Shown here: positions 36,250 through 45,483 of the stretch, piece by piece
Position numbering within the stretch: position 1 is the first letter of the stretch
How the letters are laid out: every line of letters starts with the position of its first letter
NCBI GenBank assembly: GCA_018826515.1
Contig: JAHKAM010000041.1
Coordinates: 1-63,812, forward strand
Direction of reading: 5' to 3'
Source of the DNA: Alphaproteobacteria bacterium
GTDB lineage: Bacteria > Pseudomonadota > Alphaproteobacteria > Caulobacterales > Caulobacteraceae
Length of the DNA: 63,812 bases
The notes under the pieces: model-generated
Told to the model about the DNA's origin: nothing
Seen by the model: the letters and a program-made list of their open reading frames with translations, nothing else
Database searches by the model: none
Position numbers and translations under genes: made by a program

Positions 36250-37116
36250 CTAGCCGAAACGGCCGGTAATATAGTCGAGCGTGCGCCGTTCGCGCGGATT
36301 GGTGAAGATGTCCTCGGTGTCGCCGGTCTCGACCAGCCGGCCCATGTGGAAGAAGGCGGTGCGCTGGCTGACCCGCGCGGCCTGGGCCATGGAGTGGGTC
36401 ACGATGACGATGCAGTAGCGCTCGCGCAGCTCGTCGATCAGTTCCTCGATCTTGGCCGTGGCGATGGGGTCCAGGGCCGAGCAGGGCTCGTCCATCAGGA
36501 TCACTTCGGGCTCGACGGCGATGGCGCGGGCGATGACCAGACGCTGCTGCTGGCCGCCGGACAGGCCGGTGCCGGGCGAGTGCAGGCGGTCGGCGACCTC
36601 TTCCCACAGGCCGGCGCGCTTCAGCGAGGCCTCGACGACGCCGTCGAGCTCGGACTTGGACGCGGCGAGGCCATGGATGCGGGGGCCGTAGGCGACGTTT
36701 TCGTAGATGGTCTTGGGGAAGGGATTCGGCTTCTGGAACACCATGCCGACGCGGGCGCGCAGCAGGACGGGATCGACCGACTTCGCGTTGACGTCCTCGC
36801 CGTCCATCTCGATCCGGCCCGTGACCTTGGCGCCGGGGATGGTGTCGTTCATGCGGTTCATGGTCCGCAGGAAGGTCGACTTGCCGCAGCCCGACGGGCC
36901 GATCAGGGCGGTGACGGTCTTGTCCGGAATGTCGAGCGTGACGTCGTACAGGGCCTGTTTGCCGCTGTAGAAGACCGAGACGTCGCGCGCAGCGATCTTG
37001 GTCGGTCCCATCGGCGTCGAATTGTGCACGACGGGCGGGGCCGACATGACCGGCGCACCGCCGGGCGAGCCGCCGCCCTCGGTTCCATCCGCTGCACGAA
37101 AGAGGTTGAATTTCAT
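36250..37116 (-). CDS. pstB: Phosphate ABC transporter ATP-binding protein PstB
   Basis: PstB powers high-affinity phosphate uptake. The 288-residue product starts at ATG 37116, four bases after the pstA stop; a frame-open start at 37137 would overlap pstA. Walker [10 protein letters not shown], signature LSGGQQQRL, Walker [14 protein letters not shown] and the switch His in [10 protein letters not shown] are present. The N-terminus has a Gly/Pro/Ser-rich extension of about 35 residues before the typical [16 protein letters not shown] start. It lies between pstA and phoU. Confidence 0.97.
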   Translation of the reverse strand: MKFNLFRAADGTEGGGSPGGAPVMSAPPVVHNSTPMGPTKIAARDVSVFYSGKQALYDVTLDIPDKTVTALIGPSGCGKSTFLRTMNRMNDTIPGAKVTGRIEMDGEDVNAKSVDPVLLRARVGMVFQKPNPFPKTIYENVAYGPRIHGLAASKSELDGVVEASLKRAGLWEEVADRLHSPGTGLSGGQQQRLVIARAIAVEPEVILMDEPCSALDPIATAKIEELIDELRERYCIVIVTHSMAQAARVSQRTAFFHMGRLVETGDTEDIFTNPRERRTLDYITGRFG

Positions 37117-37120
37117 TCGG

Positions 37121-38407
37121 CTACCACCGGCGTTCAAAGCGCCGGCGCAGGAAGATGGCGGCGGCGTTCATGACGATCATGAAGGCGAGGAGGACAAGGA
37201 TGGCCGCGGCCGTCCGTTCGTGGAAGGCGCGTTCCGAGGCGTTCTCCCAGATGTAGATCAGCGAGGGCAGGGCGCCGGTCGGCTCGCCGAGGGCGGTCGG
37301 AATGCCCGGAATGAAGCTGACCATGCCGATCAGCAGCAGGGGCGCCGTCTCGCCGAGGGCGTGGGCCATGGAGATGATGGCGCCGGTCATCACGCCGGGC
37401 ATGGCCAGGGGCAGGGTGTGCTGGAACACCGTCTGGGTCCTGGACGCCCCCATGGCCAGGGCGGCCTCGCGGATCGAGGGCGGCACCGCCTTCAGCGACG
37501 AGCGGGTGGCGATGATGATGGTCGGCAGGGCCATCAGGGCGAGGACAAGACCCCCGACCAGCGGGCTGGCGCGCGGCAGGTGCATCCAGTTGATGAACAG
37601 GGCCAGACCCAGCAGGCCGTAGATGATCGACGGCACGGCGGCGAGGTTGTTGATATTGACCTCGATCAGGTCGGTGATCCGGCCGCGCGGCGCGAATTCT
37701 TCCAGATACAGGGCCGCGCCGACGCCCAGCGGAATGGCGATGAAGGCGGTGACCAGAAGCATCAGGGCCGAGCCGACCACGGCGCCGAGCACGCCGGCCA
37801 GCTCCGGCTCGGTCGAGTCGCCCTTGGTGAACAGGCCGCTGTTGAAGTGGGAGGCGACCTGGCCCGAGGCCTTCATCCGGTCGAGCCAGTCCAGCTGCAC
37901 GTTCGACAGGCGGCGCTGGTCGGCGGGCGTGTCGCGCGACATCTCGCCCTTCAGATACAGGTCGGCGTCGTCGGACACCGGCGCCGCGATGGGCACGGTC
38001 TGGCCGATCAGGTCGGGCTGCCCGGCGATCCGTTCGGCGGCGACGAATTTCAGTTCCGAGGAGAACAGGCCGCGCATGGCCATCGCCTGGGTTCCGGCCT
38101 CGTCATCGACCACGCCGAAGCGCGCCAGCTGCTGCTCGGCGACCAGCAGTTCGAAATTGGTCCCCTGCGGATAGGCCCGGTCGACCCGCGCGGGATCCAT
38201 ATAGACCGGCACGGTCACGGTGTGGGCGTAGAAGGCGGTGTGGCCCTGTTCGAAGATGCGGCCCAGCAGGAGCAGCAGGAAGCCGACGGCCACGCCGATG
38301 GCCAGCAGGCCGTACAGCTTGAACCGGCCTTCGCGGGCATAGCGGCGCTTGAGGCCGGCGCGCAGACGTTCGGCGCGCATGTTCGGGGTGACGGGCGTCT
38401 CAGTCAT
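37121..38407 (-). CDS. pstA: Phosphate ABC transporter permease PstA
   Basis: PstA is one of the two membrane subunits of the phosphate transporter. At 428 residues it is longer than E. coli PstA (about 296), because of an added N-terminal helix and a periplasmic insert (about 60-190), as is common in alphaproteobacteria. The transporter core has the EAA-loop ([27 protein letters not shown], cut here after ASRTQTVF) and several membrane helices to the C-terminus. It overlaps the end of pstC by eight bases. Confidence 0.95.
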   Translation of the reverse strand: MTETPVTPNMRAERLRAGLKRRYAREGRFKLYGLLAIGVAVGFLLLLLGRIFEQGHTAFYAHTVTVPVYMDPARVDRAYPQGTNFELLVAEQQLARFGVVDDEAGTQAMAMRGLFSSELKFVAAERIAGQPDLIGQTVPIAAPVSDDADLYLKGEMSRDTPADQRRLSNVQLDWLDRMKASGQVASHFNSGLFTKGDSTEPELAGVLGAVVGSALMLLVTAFIAIPLGVGAALYLEEFAPRGRITDLIEVNINNLAAVPSIIYGLLGLALFINWMHLPRASPLVGGLVLALMALPTIIIATRSSLKAVPPSIREAALAMGASRTQTVFQHTLPLAMPGVMTGAIISMAHALGETAPLLLIGMVSFIPGIPTALGEPTGALPSLIYIWENASERAFHERTAAAILVLLAFMIVMNAAAIFLRRRFERRW

Positions 38408-39842
38408 ACTGCTGCCGGTAGGTCTGGACGATGCGCTGGGCGACGACGTTGAGCAGGAGGGTGACCAGGAACAGGGTCAGGCCCAGGCCGAAGGCGGACA
38501 GGGTCTTGGTGCTGTTGAACTCCTGGTCGCCGGTCAGAAGGGTCACGATCTGGACGGTGACGGTGGTGACCGTATCGAGCGGGTTCAGGGTCAGGCGGGC
38601 GGCGAGACCGGCGGCCATGGTCACGATCATGGTCTCGCCGATGGCGCGCGACATGGCCAGCAGCATGGCCCCGGCCACGCCCGGCAGGGCGGCGGGCAAC
38701 AGGACGCGCTTCACCGTTTCGGACTTGGTGGCCCCCATGGCGTAGGAGCCGTCGCGCAGGCTCTGCGGCACAGCGTTGATGATGTCGTCCGACAGGGAGC
38801 TGACGAAGGGGATCAGCATGATGCCCATGACCGCGCCCGCGACGAGGGCCATCTGGTTCTGGACCAGCATCAGGTACTGGCCCAGCCCGTCCAGCGGACC
38901 GCCGACCAGCATTGCGCCGATGCCGTTGAAGAACTCCCGGAACGCCGGGCCGACCGTGAGCGCCGCGAAGAAGCCGTAGACGACGGTGGGCACGCCGGCG
39001 AGAATCTCCAGCACCGGCTTGACCGTCGCCCGGAACACCGGACCGGCGTACTCGGCCAGATAGATGGCGGCGAACAGGCCGACCGGGGCGGCGACCAGCA
39101 TGGCGATCATCATGATCAGGAAGGTGCCGGCGAACAGCGGCAGGGCGCCGAAGGCGCCGGTCGAACCGACCTGGTCGGCGCGGATCGCGGTTTGCGGGCT
39201 CCACTGGGTTCCGAACAGGAATTCCGCGACCGGAACGGCGGAGAAGAAGCGCAGGGAATCGTAGACCAGCGAGGCGATGATCCCGACGGTGGTCAGGATG
39301 GCCACGGCGGAACAGGCGAACAGCAGGCCGACGATCCAGCCCTCGACCCGGTTCCGGGCGCGCATGCCGGGCCGGATCTGGCTGAAGACGAACAGGGCGC
39401 CCAGCAGGGCGGCGAGAGCGGCGCCGACGATGCCGCCGAGATCGAGCATCCTGCCGATACGCGCGGCGCGCAGGCCCTCGTTGGGCAGCATCTCGGCATA
39501 GGGAGCGGGCCAGATCTGAACCGCCTGCTGGCCGGCGCCGACGGCGCGCGCGTCAGCGAAGAAGGCCTCGCGACGGAAGGGTTCGAGTTGCTGCACCGCC
39601 TCGGGCGCGCCGGACGCCGTGAGCTGGCGTTCGATGTTCGGAGAGATGAACGAGGCCGCCAGCAGGACGACCAGGGCGGGGACCGCGGTCCAGATCAGGG
39701 CGTAGGCGCCGTGCTGGGCCGGGCGCGAGTGGGGGCGCTCCTTGCCGGGCAGGGCCTGGCCGCGGCGACTCGCCAGCGTCCGGCCGCCGATATAGGCGGC
39801 GACGGCGGCGGCGATCAGAATCGGCAGGAAAAGCCAGGTCAT
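38400..39842 (-). CDS. pstC: Phosphate ABC transporter permease PstC
   Basis: PstC is the second permease of the phosphate transporter. The 480-residue protein has an extra N-terminal membrane part and periplasmic region (about 1-210) ahead of the conserved transporter core with GVPTVVYGFFAALTVGP and the EAA-loop LRDGSYAMGATKSETVKR. The start is ATG 39842. The phosphate-binding protein PstS is not present in this window. Two candidate Pho boxes lie just upstream. Confidence 0.95.
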   Translation of the reverse strand: MTWLFLPILIAAAVAAYIGGRTLASRRGQALPGKERPHSRPAQHGAYALIWTAVPALVVLLAASFISPNIERQLTASGAPEAVQQLEPFRREAFFADARAVGAGQQAVQIWPAPYAEMLPNEGLRAARIGRMLDLGGIVGAALAALLGALFVFSQIRPGMRARNRVEGWIVGLLFACSAVAILTTVGIIASLVYDSLRFFSAVPVAEFLFGTQWSPQTAIRADQVGSTGAFGALPLFAGTFLIMMIAMLVAAPVGLFAAIYLAEYAGPVFRATVKPVLEILAGVPTVVYGFFAALTVGPAFREFFNGIGAMLVGGPLDGLGQYLMLVQNQMALVAGAVMGIMLIPFVSSLSDDIINAVPQSLRDGSYAMGATKSETVKRVLLPAALPGVAGAMLLAMSRAIGETMIVTMAAGLAARLTLNPLDTVTTVTVQIVTLLTGDQEFNSTKTLSAFGLGLTLFLVTLLLNVVAQRIVQTYRQQYD

Positions 39843-39934
39843 GGGCGTCCGGGAAGGCAGAATCAGGCGTCCCGGTCGCCCGGCCCGCCCGGGGCGATAA
39901 CTGCCCCCGAATGGTCAGCGGATTAAGACGACGA

Positions 39935-39993
39935 CATGACACTTCTGTTACGCGGGTCCGCTTCGGTTCAGCGGGGTGTCACAAACCGGTTAC
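39935..39993 (-). promoter_or_regulatory. Candidate tandem Pho boxes upstream of pstC
   Basis: Read toward pstC (minus strand), GTAACCGGTTTGTGACAC (39976-39993) and CGTAACAGAAGTGTCATG (39935-39952) both resemble two PhoB half sites of the CTGTCAT/CTGTAAC kind spaced by four bases. They lie 94-151 bases before the pstC start, and the distal one also overlaps the phoR stop. The match is partial, so binding is inferred. Confidence 0.5.
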
Positions 39994-41381
39994 TGGGGGC
40001 GGCGGGCCGCCACCGGAAAATAGGCCGTGAAGGTGGCGCCCATGCCCGGCGCGCTCTCAACCGTCAGTCCGCCGCGGTGCCGGTTGACGATGTGTTTGAC
40101 GATGGCGAGGCCGAGGCCCGTGCCCTGGCGCTCGCCGCTCTTCTGGCCCTCGACCCGGTAGAAGCGCTCGGTCAGACGAGGCAGGTGCTCGCGCGCCATG
40201 CCGGGGCCGTGGTCGCGGACGGTGACGGCGGCGTAGCGCTGGCCGGCCTCGCGGTCCGGCGTGACCAGCGGCAACCGGGTGGCCCCGTCGCCGCGATTGC
40301 CGCCGGACCAGGGGGCGGCCGCCTCGTCGAGAGCGATGTCGGGCCGGATGACGATCTCGACCGCGCCGTCGGCGGGCGAATATTTGATGGCGTTGTCGAC
40401 GAGGTTCTGGACCACCTGCAGAATCTCGTCGCGGTCGCCGTGAACGGGCGCGCTGATGTCACGGCCGTCCAGGCGGATGTCCAGGTTCCGGTCCGCCGAC
40501 AGCACGCTGACGGCGTCGACGACGTCGGCCGCCGCGCGGGCGAGATCGACGCGCCCGGCCGGCGGAATGTGCTCGTTGAGCTCGATCCGGCTGAGCGACA
40601 GAAGGTCCGCGACCAGCCGGCTCATCCGGTCGGCCTGGGCCGCCATGATGTCGAGGAATTTGTCCCGCGCCTTGGGGTCGTCGCGGGCATGGCCCTTGAG
40701 CGTCTCGATGAAGCCGGACAGCGAGGCCAGCGGCGTCTTCAGCTCGTGGCTGGCGTTGGCCAGGAAGTCGACCCGCATCAGCTCCATGCGCCGCACCTCG
40801 GTCTCGTCGCGCAGGACGAGCAGGGCCAGCGGGTCCGGCGTCTCCGTGGGCAGGGGCCGGGTCACGGCGCGCCAGTGCCGGGTCTGGGCCCCGACGCCGG
40901 CATAGTCGGTGGTGTGGGTCAGGCCGCCGAACAGGGCCTCGTCCACCGCCTCCAGCACCGCCGGATCGCGCAGGACCGGGACCAGCAGCGACCCGGCGCG
41001 CTGGATGCGCAACAGGTCGCGCGCCGCGGCGTTGGCCAGGATGATCCGGCGCCCGGCGATATCATCAGGCTCACCGCCCGACACCACCAGTATCGGATCG
41101 GCCAGCGCCTCGAACACGCTCTCCAGAAGGGCGCCGTCCGGGTCGAAGCCCGGCGCCTCACGGGCTGGCTCGGGCCCGGCGACGGGCGGCGGGGTCCGGT
41201 TCAGCGTCCAGGTCGCCAGACCGACCGCGCCCGCCGCGCCCAGCAGCCAGATGGCGTTCTCGGGGTGAAGGACGGCGGCGCCGACCAGGGCCGCGATGGC
41301 TATGCCGGTCCCCGCGCCAACCGTCCACAAGCGTGAACTGGCGTGGGGCGTCACGGGGGAGGTGGAGACTTCGTGGGGCAT
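39990..41381 (-). CDS. phoR: Phosphate regulon sensor histidine kinase PhoR
   Basis: PhoR phosphorylates PhoB when phosphate is scarce. The 463-residue protein starts at ATG 41381, has two N-terminal membrane segments (about 17-55), a PAS-like region (about 75-200), a HisKA domain with His in ANASHELKTPLASLSGF, and an HATPase domain (NLVDNAIKYSP, DHGPGM, GTGLGLAIVKHI). It is the first gene of the phoR-pstCAB-phoU-phoB order that is also known in Caulobacter. The ligand domain is small, in keeping with sensing through PhoU-Pst. Confidence 0.94.
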   Translation of the reverse strand: MPHEVSTSPVTPHASSRLWTVGAGTGIAIAALVGAAVLHPENAIWLLGAAGAVGLATWTLNRTPPPVAGPEPAREAPGFDPDGALLESVFEALADPILVVSGGEPDDIAGRRIILANAAARDLLRIQRAGSLLVPVLRDPAVLEAVDEALFGGLTHTTDYAGVGAQTRHWRAVTRPLPTETPDPLALLVLRDETEVRRMELMRVDFLANASHELKTPLASLSGFIETLKGHARDDPKARDKFLDIMAAQADRMSRLVADLLSLSRIELNEHIPPAGRVDLARAAADVVDAVSVLSADRNLDIRLDGRDISAPVHGDRDEILQVVQNLVDNAIKYSPADGAVEIVIRPDIALDEAAAPWSGGNRGDGATRLPLVTPDREAGQRYAAVTVRDHGPGMAREHLPRLTERFYRVEGQKSGERQGTGLGLAIVKHIVNRHRGGLTVESAPGMGATFTAYFPVAARRPQ

Positions 41382-41466
41382 TCACGCTTTCATCGGCCGC
41401 GCGACTCATTGCGACGAACATGACACGGAAATGATGACATCCGGGCGCCGAAGACGCAGCTTCGAC

Positions 41467-41495
41467 TTGTCAAACGTCCTTTACACCCCTAATCC
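41467..41495 (+). promoter_or_regulatory. Candidate sigma-70 promoter of the ABC exporter pair
   Basis: TTGTCA (41467-41472) and TAATCC (41490-41495) are spaced by 17 bases in the gap between phoR and the ABC genes. An AGGGAAG ribosome binding site and ATG 41528 follow. This is shown by motif and spacing only. Confidence 0.45.
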
Positions 41496-41527
41496 TGAGC
41501 GGAACGGACACGGGCAGGGAAGACATC

Positions 41528-42487
41528 ATGACGGCGGCGTTGACGCTCGAACGGGTCAGCAAACGGTATGGCGACTTCCAGGCCGTGCGCGATCTCAGCT
41601 TCCAGGTGGAGAAGGGCACGATCTGCGGCTTCCTCGGCCCCAACGGGGCCGGCAAGACCTCGACGATTCGCATGATCCTGGGCCTGCAGGGCGCGAGCGC
41701 GGGCCGGATCGACATCCTCGGCGCCGACGACGGCCGCAAGGTGCGCGATCGCATCGGCTTCCTCCCGGAAGAGCGCGGCCTCTACAAGAAGATGACCCCG
41801 GTCGACGCCATCGCCTTCTTCGGCGCCCTGAAGGGCCTGCCGACGGGCGAGGGGCGCAAGCGGGCGCGCGAGATGCTGGACGCCCAGGGCCTGGGCGCCT
41901 CGAAGCGCAAGAAGATGAAGGAGCTGTCCAAGGGGATGGCCCAGAAGGTCCAGCTCATCGCCTCGGTGGTGCACCGGCCGGAGTTCGTGATTCTCGACGA
42001 ACCGTTCTCGGGCCTGGATCCGGTCAACCAGCAGGGGCTGGAGGCGATGATCCGGCAGCTGGCGGCGGACGGGGCGACGGTGCTGTTCTCGACCCATGTG
42101 ATGCAGCACGCCGAGCGGCTGTGCGACAAGGTGGTGTTGCTGGCCCGGGGCCAGAAGGCGTTCGAGGGCACGGTGACCGAGGCGCGGGCGACCTCGAAGC
42201 GGTTCCTCGAGCTGGAAGGCGCCATCGACACCGCCCAGGCCGCGGCCCTGCCGGGCGTCAGCGGCGTCGAGGTGGTCTCGGACCATGACGGCGTGCGCGT
42301 GCTCAAGGCCGCGCTGGGGCAGGGCGGCCGCGGTCAGGAGGCGCTGAAGGCGGCCTTTCTCGGCGGGCTGGACGTGCGCCGGTTCGAACTGCGCGAGCCC
42401 AGTCTGCACGACGCCTTCATCAGTCTGACCGGCGACAATCCCGATATCGACCAGTCGGTGAAGGCCGGCGCGGAGGCCGCCCGATGA
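41528..42487 (+). CDS. ABC transporter ATP-binding protein (NatA-like)
   Basis: The 319-residue protein is the ATPase of an ABC-2 type exporter. Walker A GPNGAGKTS, signature region LSKGMAQKVQL, Walker B FVILDEPFSGLDP and the switch motif FSTHVMQHAERL are visible in residues 1-215; a regulatory C-terminal domain follows (DUF4162-like). It overlaps the permease start by four bases (ATGA), so the two form one unit. Members of this pair type export sodium ions or drugs, or serve cell-envelope processes; the cargo is unknown. Confidence 0.92.
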   Translation: MTAALTLERVSKRYGDFQAVRDLSFQVEKGTICGFLGPNGAGKTSTIRMILGLQGASAGRIDILGADDGRKVRDRIGFLPEERGLYKKMTPVDAIAFFGALKGLPTGEGRKRAREMLDAQGLGASKRKKMKELSKGMAQKVQLIASVVHRPEFVILDEPFSGLDPVNQQGLEAMIRQLAADGATVLFSTHVMQHAERLCDKVVLLARGQKAFEGTVTEARATSKRFLELEGAIDTAQAAALPGVSGVEVVSDHDGVRVLKAALGQGGRGQEALKAAFLGGLDVRRFELREPSLHDAFISLTGDNPDIDQSVKAGAEAAR

Positions 42488-43872
42488 AACGCATCCTGCT
42501 GATCGCGCGGCGCGAATACGCCGCCTACGCCAAGACGGTCGGGTTCTGGCTGTCGCTGCTGGCCTTTCCGATCTTCGGGGTGCTGGGCGGGATCCTGCCG
42601 ACATTGATGATGTCCTCGGAGCCGACGCGCGAGGCCGTGGTCCTGGAACAGGGGCCGCAGGCCGAGGGGCTGGCGGCCGCCGTCCGGGATGTCCTGCAGT
42701 CCGAACGCGAGCGTCGCGCGGCGCGGCAGCAGGAGGCCGTCGCCGTCGCCGAGAAACAGGGCGGCCAGGCCGGGGCCAGCGCCGCCGGGCAGGCGCTGAA
42801 CCGTCTCGGGGGATTGCGTCTGGAGATCGTGGACACGCCCGCTGACCTGGCCGCATCGGCGCCGGGCGAGGCGCGCGAGACCCTGGTGCGTCACTATCTG
42901 GGCGATGATGCGCCGGAAGCCGACCAGCTGGACTCCGTGGTGTTGCTGAACCGGGTCGACGGCAAGCCCTCGGCGGAGGTCTGGACCCGTCGGGCCACCG
43001 ACGACACCGTTCAGGACTTCGTCCGCGACGCCCTGAAGGACATCAATCAGCGTGAGATATTCCTCAACGCGGGCATCAACCCGGGCGTCGTCGAGGAGAC
43101 CCAGCGGTTCCGTCCGGACGTGACGGCCCTGTCGCCGAAATCGGTCACGGGCGGCGAGGTGTCGTTCCGCGACCGCCTGCCCGGCATCATCGGCGTGGTC
43201 TCCGGCTTCATCCTGTGGTCGCTGATCATCACCGGGGCCTCGATCCTTCTGAACAGCGTCATGGAGGAGAAGGCCAACAAGATCCTCGAGGTCCTGCTGT
43301 CCTCGGCCTCGGCCACCGAAATCCTGACCGGCAAGGTGCTGGGCGTGGCGATGCTGACCCTGACCGTGCTGCTGGTCTGGGGCGGGATCGGGGCCTTCGG
43401 CCTGATCGCGGGCCTGCCCGCCTATGCGGGCGATATCGCTGACGTCCTGCTTCAGGGCGGCATGATCGGCTATTTCATCGCCTACGCCGTCGGCGGCTAT
43501 CTGATGTACGCCGTGCTGTTCGCGGCCATCGGGGCCTTCTGCGAGACGCCGCGCGACGCCCAGACGCTGATGGGGCCGATCATGATGATCCTGATGGTGC
43601 CGATCTTCGTGATGCTGATGGCGATCCGCACGCCGGACGCGCCGCTGGTGCAGTTCCTGTCCTGGGTGCCCTTCTTCACCCCCTTCCTGATGAGCGCCCG
43701 GGCGCCGTCCGAGCCGCCGATGATCGAGGTCGTCGGCACCATGGGCGGCATGTTCGTCTTCGCCCTGTTCATGGTGTGGTTCGCCGGGCGGGCGTTCCGC
43801 GCGGGGGCCCTGTCCGATGTGAAGCTGAGCTGGAAGAGCTTCGCCGGGGCCATCCGGGGCGGCGGGAAGTAG
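42484..43872 (+). CDS. ABC-2 type transporter permease (NatB-like)
   Basis: The 462-residue membrane partner of the preceding ATPase has a first helix at about 18-40, a large extracytoplasmic domain (about 45-225) rich in Gln/Glu, and five or six helices in the C-terminal half (IIGVVSGFILWSLIITGASIL and following). The motif NSVMEEKANKILEVLLSSAS is typical of the ABC-2 family. It ends seven bases before palindromic element R2. Confidence 0.9.
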   Translation: MKRILLIARREYAAYAKTVGFWLSLLAFPIFGVLGGILPTLMMSSEPTREAVVLEQGPQAEGLAAAVRDVLQSERERRAARQQEAVAVAEKQGGQAGASAAGQALNRLGGLRLEIVDTPADLAASAPGEARETLVRHYLGDDAPEADQLDSVVLLNRVDGKPSAEVWTRRATDDTVQDFVRDALKDINQREIFLNAGINPGVVEETQRFRPDVTALSPKSVTGGEVSFRDRLPGIIGVVSGFILWSLIITGASILLNSVMEEKANKILEVLLSSASATEILTGKVLGVAMLTLTVLLVWGGIGAFGLIAGLPAYAGDIADVLLQGGMIGYFIAYAVGGYLMYAVLFAAIGAFCETPRDAQTLMGPIMMILMVPIFVMLMAIRTPDAPLVQFLSWVPFFTPFLMSARAPSEPPMIEVVGTMGGMFVFALFMVWFAGRAFRAGALSDVKLSWKSFAGAIRGGGK

Positions 43873-43879
43873 CCGGGTC

Positions 43880-44020
43880 GTCTCCTCCCCATCGAAGATG
43901 GGGAGGTGGCGCGGCGCATCTTCGCGCCGTGACGGAGGGGTGGTGCGCAACGATAGCGGCGCGGCGCCCCTCCACCCCGCTTCGCGCGGTCCCCCTCCCC
44001 ATCGAAGATGGGGAGGAGAC
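43880..44020. repeat. Palindromic intergenic element R2 with GTCTCC...GGAGAC ends
   Basis: The element starts GTCTCCTCCCCATC and ends GATGGGGAGGAGAC. Each end also folds alone: CCTCCCCATC/GATGGGGAGG occurs at 43884-43906 and again at 43994-44016. The interior pairs GGAGGGG (43934-43940) with CCCCTCC (43967-43973). R3 at 63056 contains the same interior in the opposite orientation. It sits between the ABC permease stop and the rpsU terminator. Confidence 0.8.
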
Positions 44021-44058
44021 AAGGAAAAGGGCCGCTCCGGTTTCCCGGGGCGGCCCTT
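44021..44058 (-). terminator. Rho-independent terminator of rpsU
   Basis: A 14-bp stem (44027-44040 with 44045-44058, one G-U pair, four-base loop) lies 30 bases past the rpsU stop on the minus strand. The sequence leaving the hairpin reads TTTTCCTT in that direction. Confidence 0.8.
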
Positions 44059-44087
44059 GATCGTTTCGTTCGGCTGTCGAGCGGGGT

Positions 44088-44345
44088 TTAGCCGCGGCTC
44101 GGGCCGCCCACGCCCGGAACCCGGGGCTTCGGCGGCGGCAGCAGGCCTTCGCGCTGCATGCGCTTGCGGGCCAGTTTGCGGGCGCGGCGCACGGCCTCGG
44201 CCTTCTGGCGGGCGCGCTTCTCCGAGGGCTTCTCGTAGTGAACGTGGCGCTTCATCTCGCGGAAGCTGCCTTCGCGCTGCATTTTCTTCTTGAGGGCCTT
44301 GAGCGCTTGATCGACGTTATTATCGCGAACGAAAATCTGTACCAG
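44088..44345 (-). CDS. rpsU: 30S ribosomal protein S21 (apparent CTG start)
   Basis: S21 sits at the 30S platform and helps initiation. The 85-residue frame reads [20 protein letters not shown] then [13 protein letters not shown], the normal S21 body, with a basic C-terminal tail. The codon at the expected start (44345-44343) is CTG, preceded by a strong AAGGAG eight bases upstream. No ATG, GTG or TTG lies in frame between that ribosome binding site and the family N-terminus. An ATG at 44282 would remove the conserved first 21 residues. CTG is therefore the likely start. Confidence 0.9.
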   Translation of the reverse strand: MVQIFVRDNNVDQALKALKKKMQREGSFREMKRHVHYEKPSEKRARQKAEAVRRARKLARKRMQREGLLPPPKPRVPGVGGPSRG

Positions 44346-44534
44346 GTTGAACTCTCCTTTGGCCGCCCGCCGCGCACCTCGAAAGGGAGACGGGCAGACA
44401 AATAAAATCTCGGTCCGACAGACAGGGTCCGCGGATGAAGGCGGGCTGATACACGTTCGGCCCCGCCCTGTCCAGATCGTCGCGCCTCAATCTGAAGCCT
44501 CGAAACGCCCGTCCGACGGGGATATGCTGTCGCC

Positions 44535-45215
44535 ATGACCGATGCGCCACACCTGTCGAACGACGCGCCCGAGGGCGACTGGGCCGACCGCATGGAGCAG
44601 ACCGTGCTGGACGCCGCCCTCGGCCTTGCGCCCCGGCTGGGCTGGAACAGCCGGATGGTGCGGGCCGCCTGCGAGGCCTGCGGCCTGTCGCGGGGCGACG
44701 AGGAACTGCTGCTGCCCAACGGCGCGCGCGACCTGGCGGCGCTGCTGTCGCGGCGGCACGATGACCGGGCGTTGGCCGAACTGGCCGAGGTCGACGCGAA
44801 ATCGCTGAAGATGCGCGAGCGAATCGCGGCGGCCGTATCAGCCCGGATGGAGGCGGGCGCCGCTGATCTGGACGCCACGCGCCGCTGCGCCGCCTTCCTG
44901 GCCCTGCCCACCAACGCCGATCTGGGGCTGAAGCTGGCGTGGGAGAGCGCCGACCATCTGTGGAACTGGGCCGGCGACACGGCCACCGACTGGAACCACT
45001 ATTCCAAGCGCGCGATCCTGTCGGGCATCCTGATCCCGGCCCTGACCATGCGCTGGTTCGACGGCCGCGAGGCGGCGGAGGGGTTCGTCGCCGCCCGCAT
45101 CGAGAACGTCATGGCCTTCGAGAAATGGAAGGCGGGCAAGGATTTCGACGCCCCGCTGAAGACGGCGGCGGATGTGCTGAGCCGGATACGGTACGGGGCG
45201 AAGGCTCCCCAATAG
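44535..45215 (+). CDS. COQ9 family protein
   Basis: COQ9 is a lipid-binding helper for ubiquinone synthesis, known to assist the Coq7 hydroxylase. The 226-residue soluble protein has a TetR-like N-terminal fold (DAALGLAPRLGWNSRMVRAACEACG, split here before RMVRAACEACG) and the typical C-terminal DHLWNWAGDTATDWNHYSKRAIL with RWFDGREAAEGFVAARIENV. It is divergent to rpsU. UbiX, acting in the same pathway, is 8 kb away. Membership is clear; biochemical role in bacteria is inferred. Confidence 0.92.
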   Translation: MTDAPHLSNDAPEGDWADRMEQTVLDAALGLAPRLGWNSRMVRAACEACGLSRGDEELLLPNGARDLAALLSRRHDDRALAELAEVDAKSLKMRERIAAAVSARMEAGAADLDATRRCAAFLALPTNADLGLKLAWESADHLWNWAGDTATDWNHYSKRAILSGILIPALTMRWFDGREAAEGFVAARIENVMAFEKWKAGKDFDAPLKTAADVLSRIRYGAKAPQ

Positions 45216-45483
45216 CGCCGCTCATCCCGGGTCACATGGCCGATCACGGGCCAGGTGTCCGCGCCCGGAGGGCGACGCCGCGAACGTCCGCCATGGGGGG
45301 GACGTGACCCCTCGGACTCCTCCAGGAACAGCCAACGTCCGTCCCTCGAAAGGTCGGACGGAACGGGAGCCGATCACCGTCCGCCTCGACCGGGTCATGG
45401 CGGGATGGGCCGTGGGGTTCAGCTCACCCGAACCCCGTAAGACTTCGCTTGCCCGGCGGCGCTGAATGGACTGAAACTCCGGT

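Noticed and set aside
45255..45440. 61-codon plus-strand frame between coq9 and the acyltransferase
   Set aside because: It has no ribosome binding site, no motif and shadow-like Arg/Pro composition.
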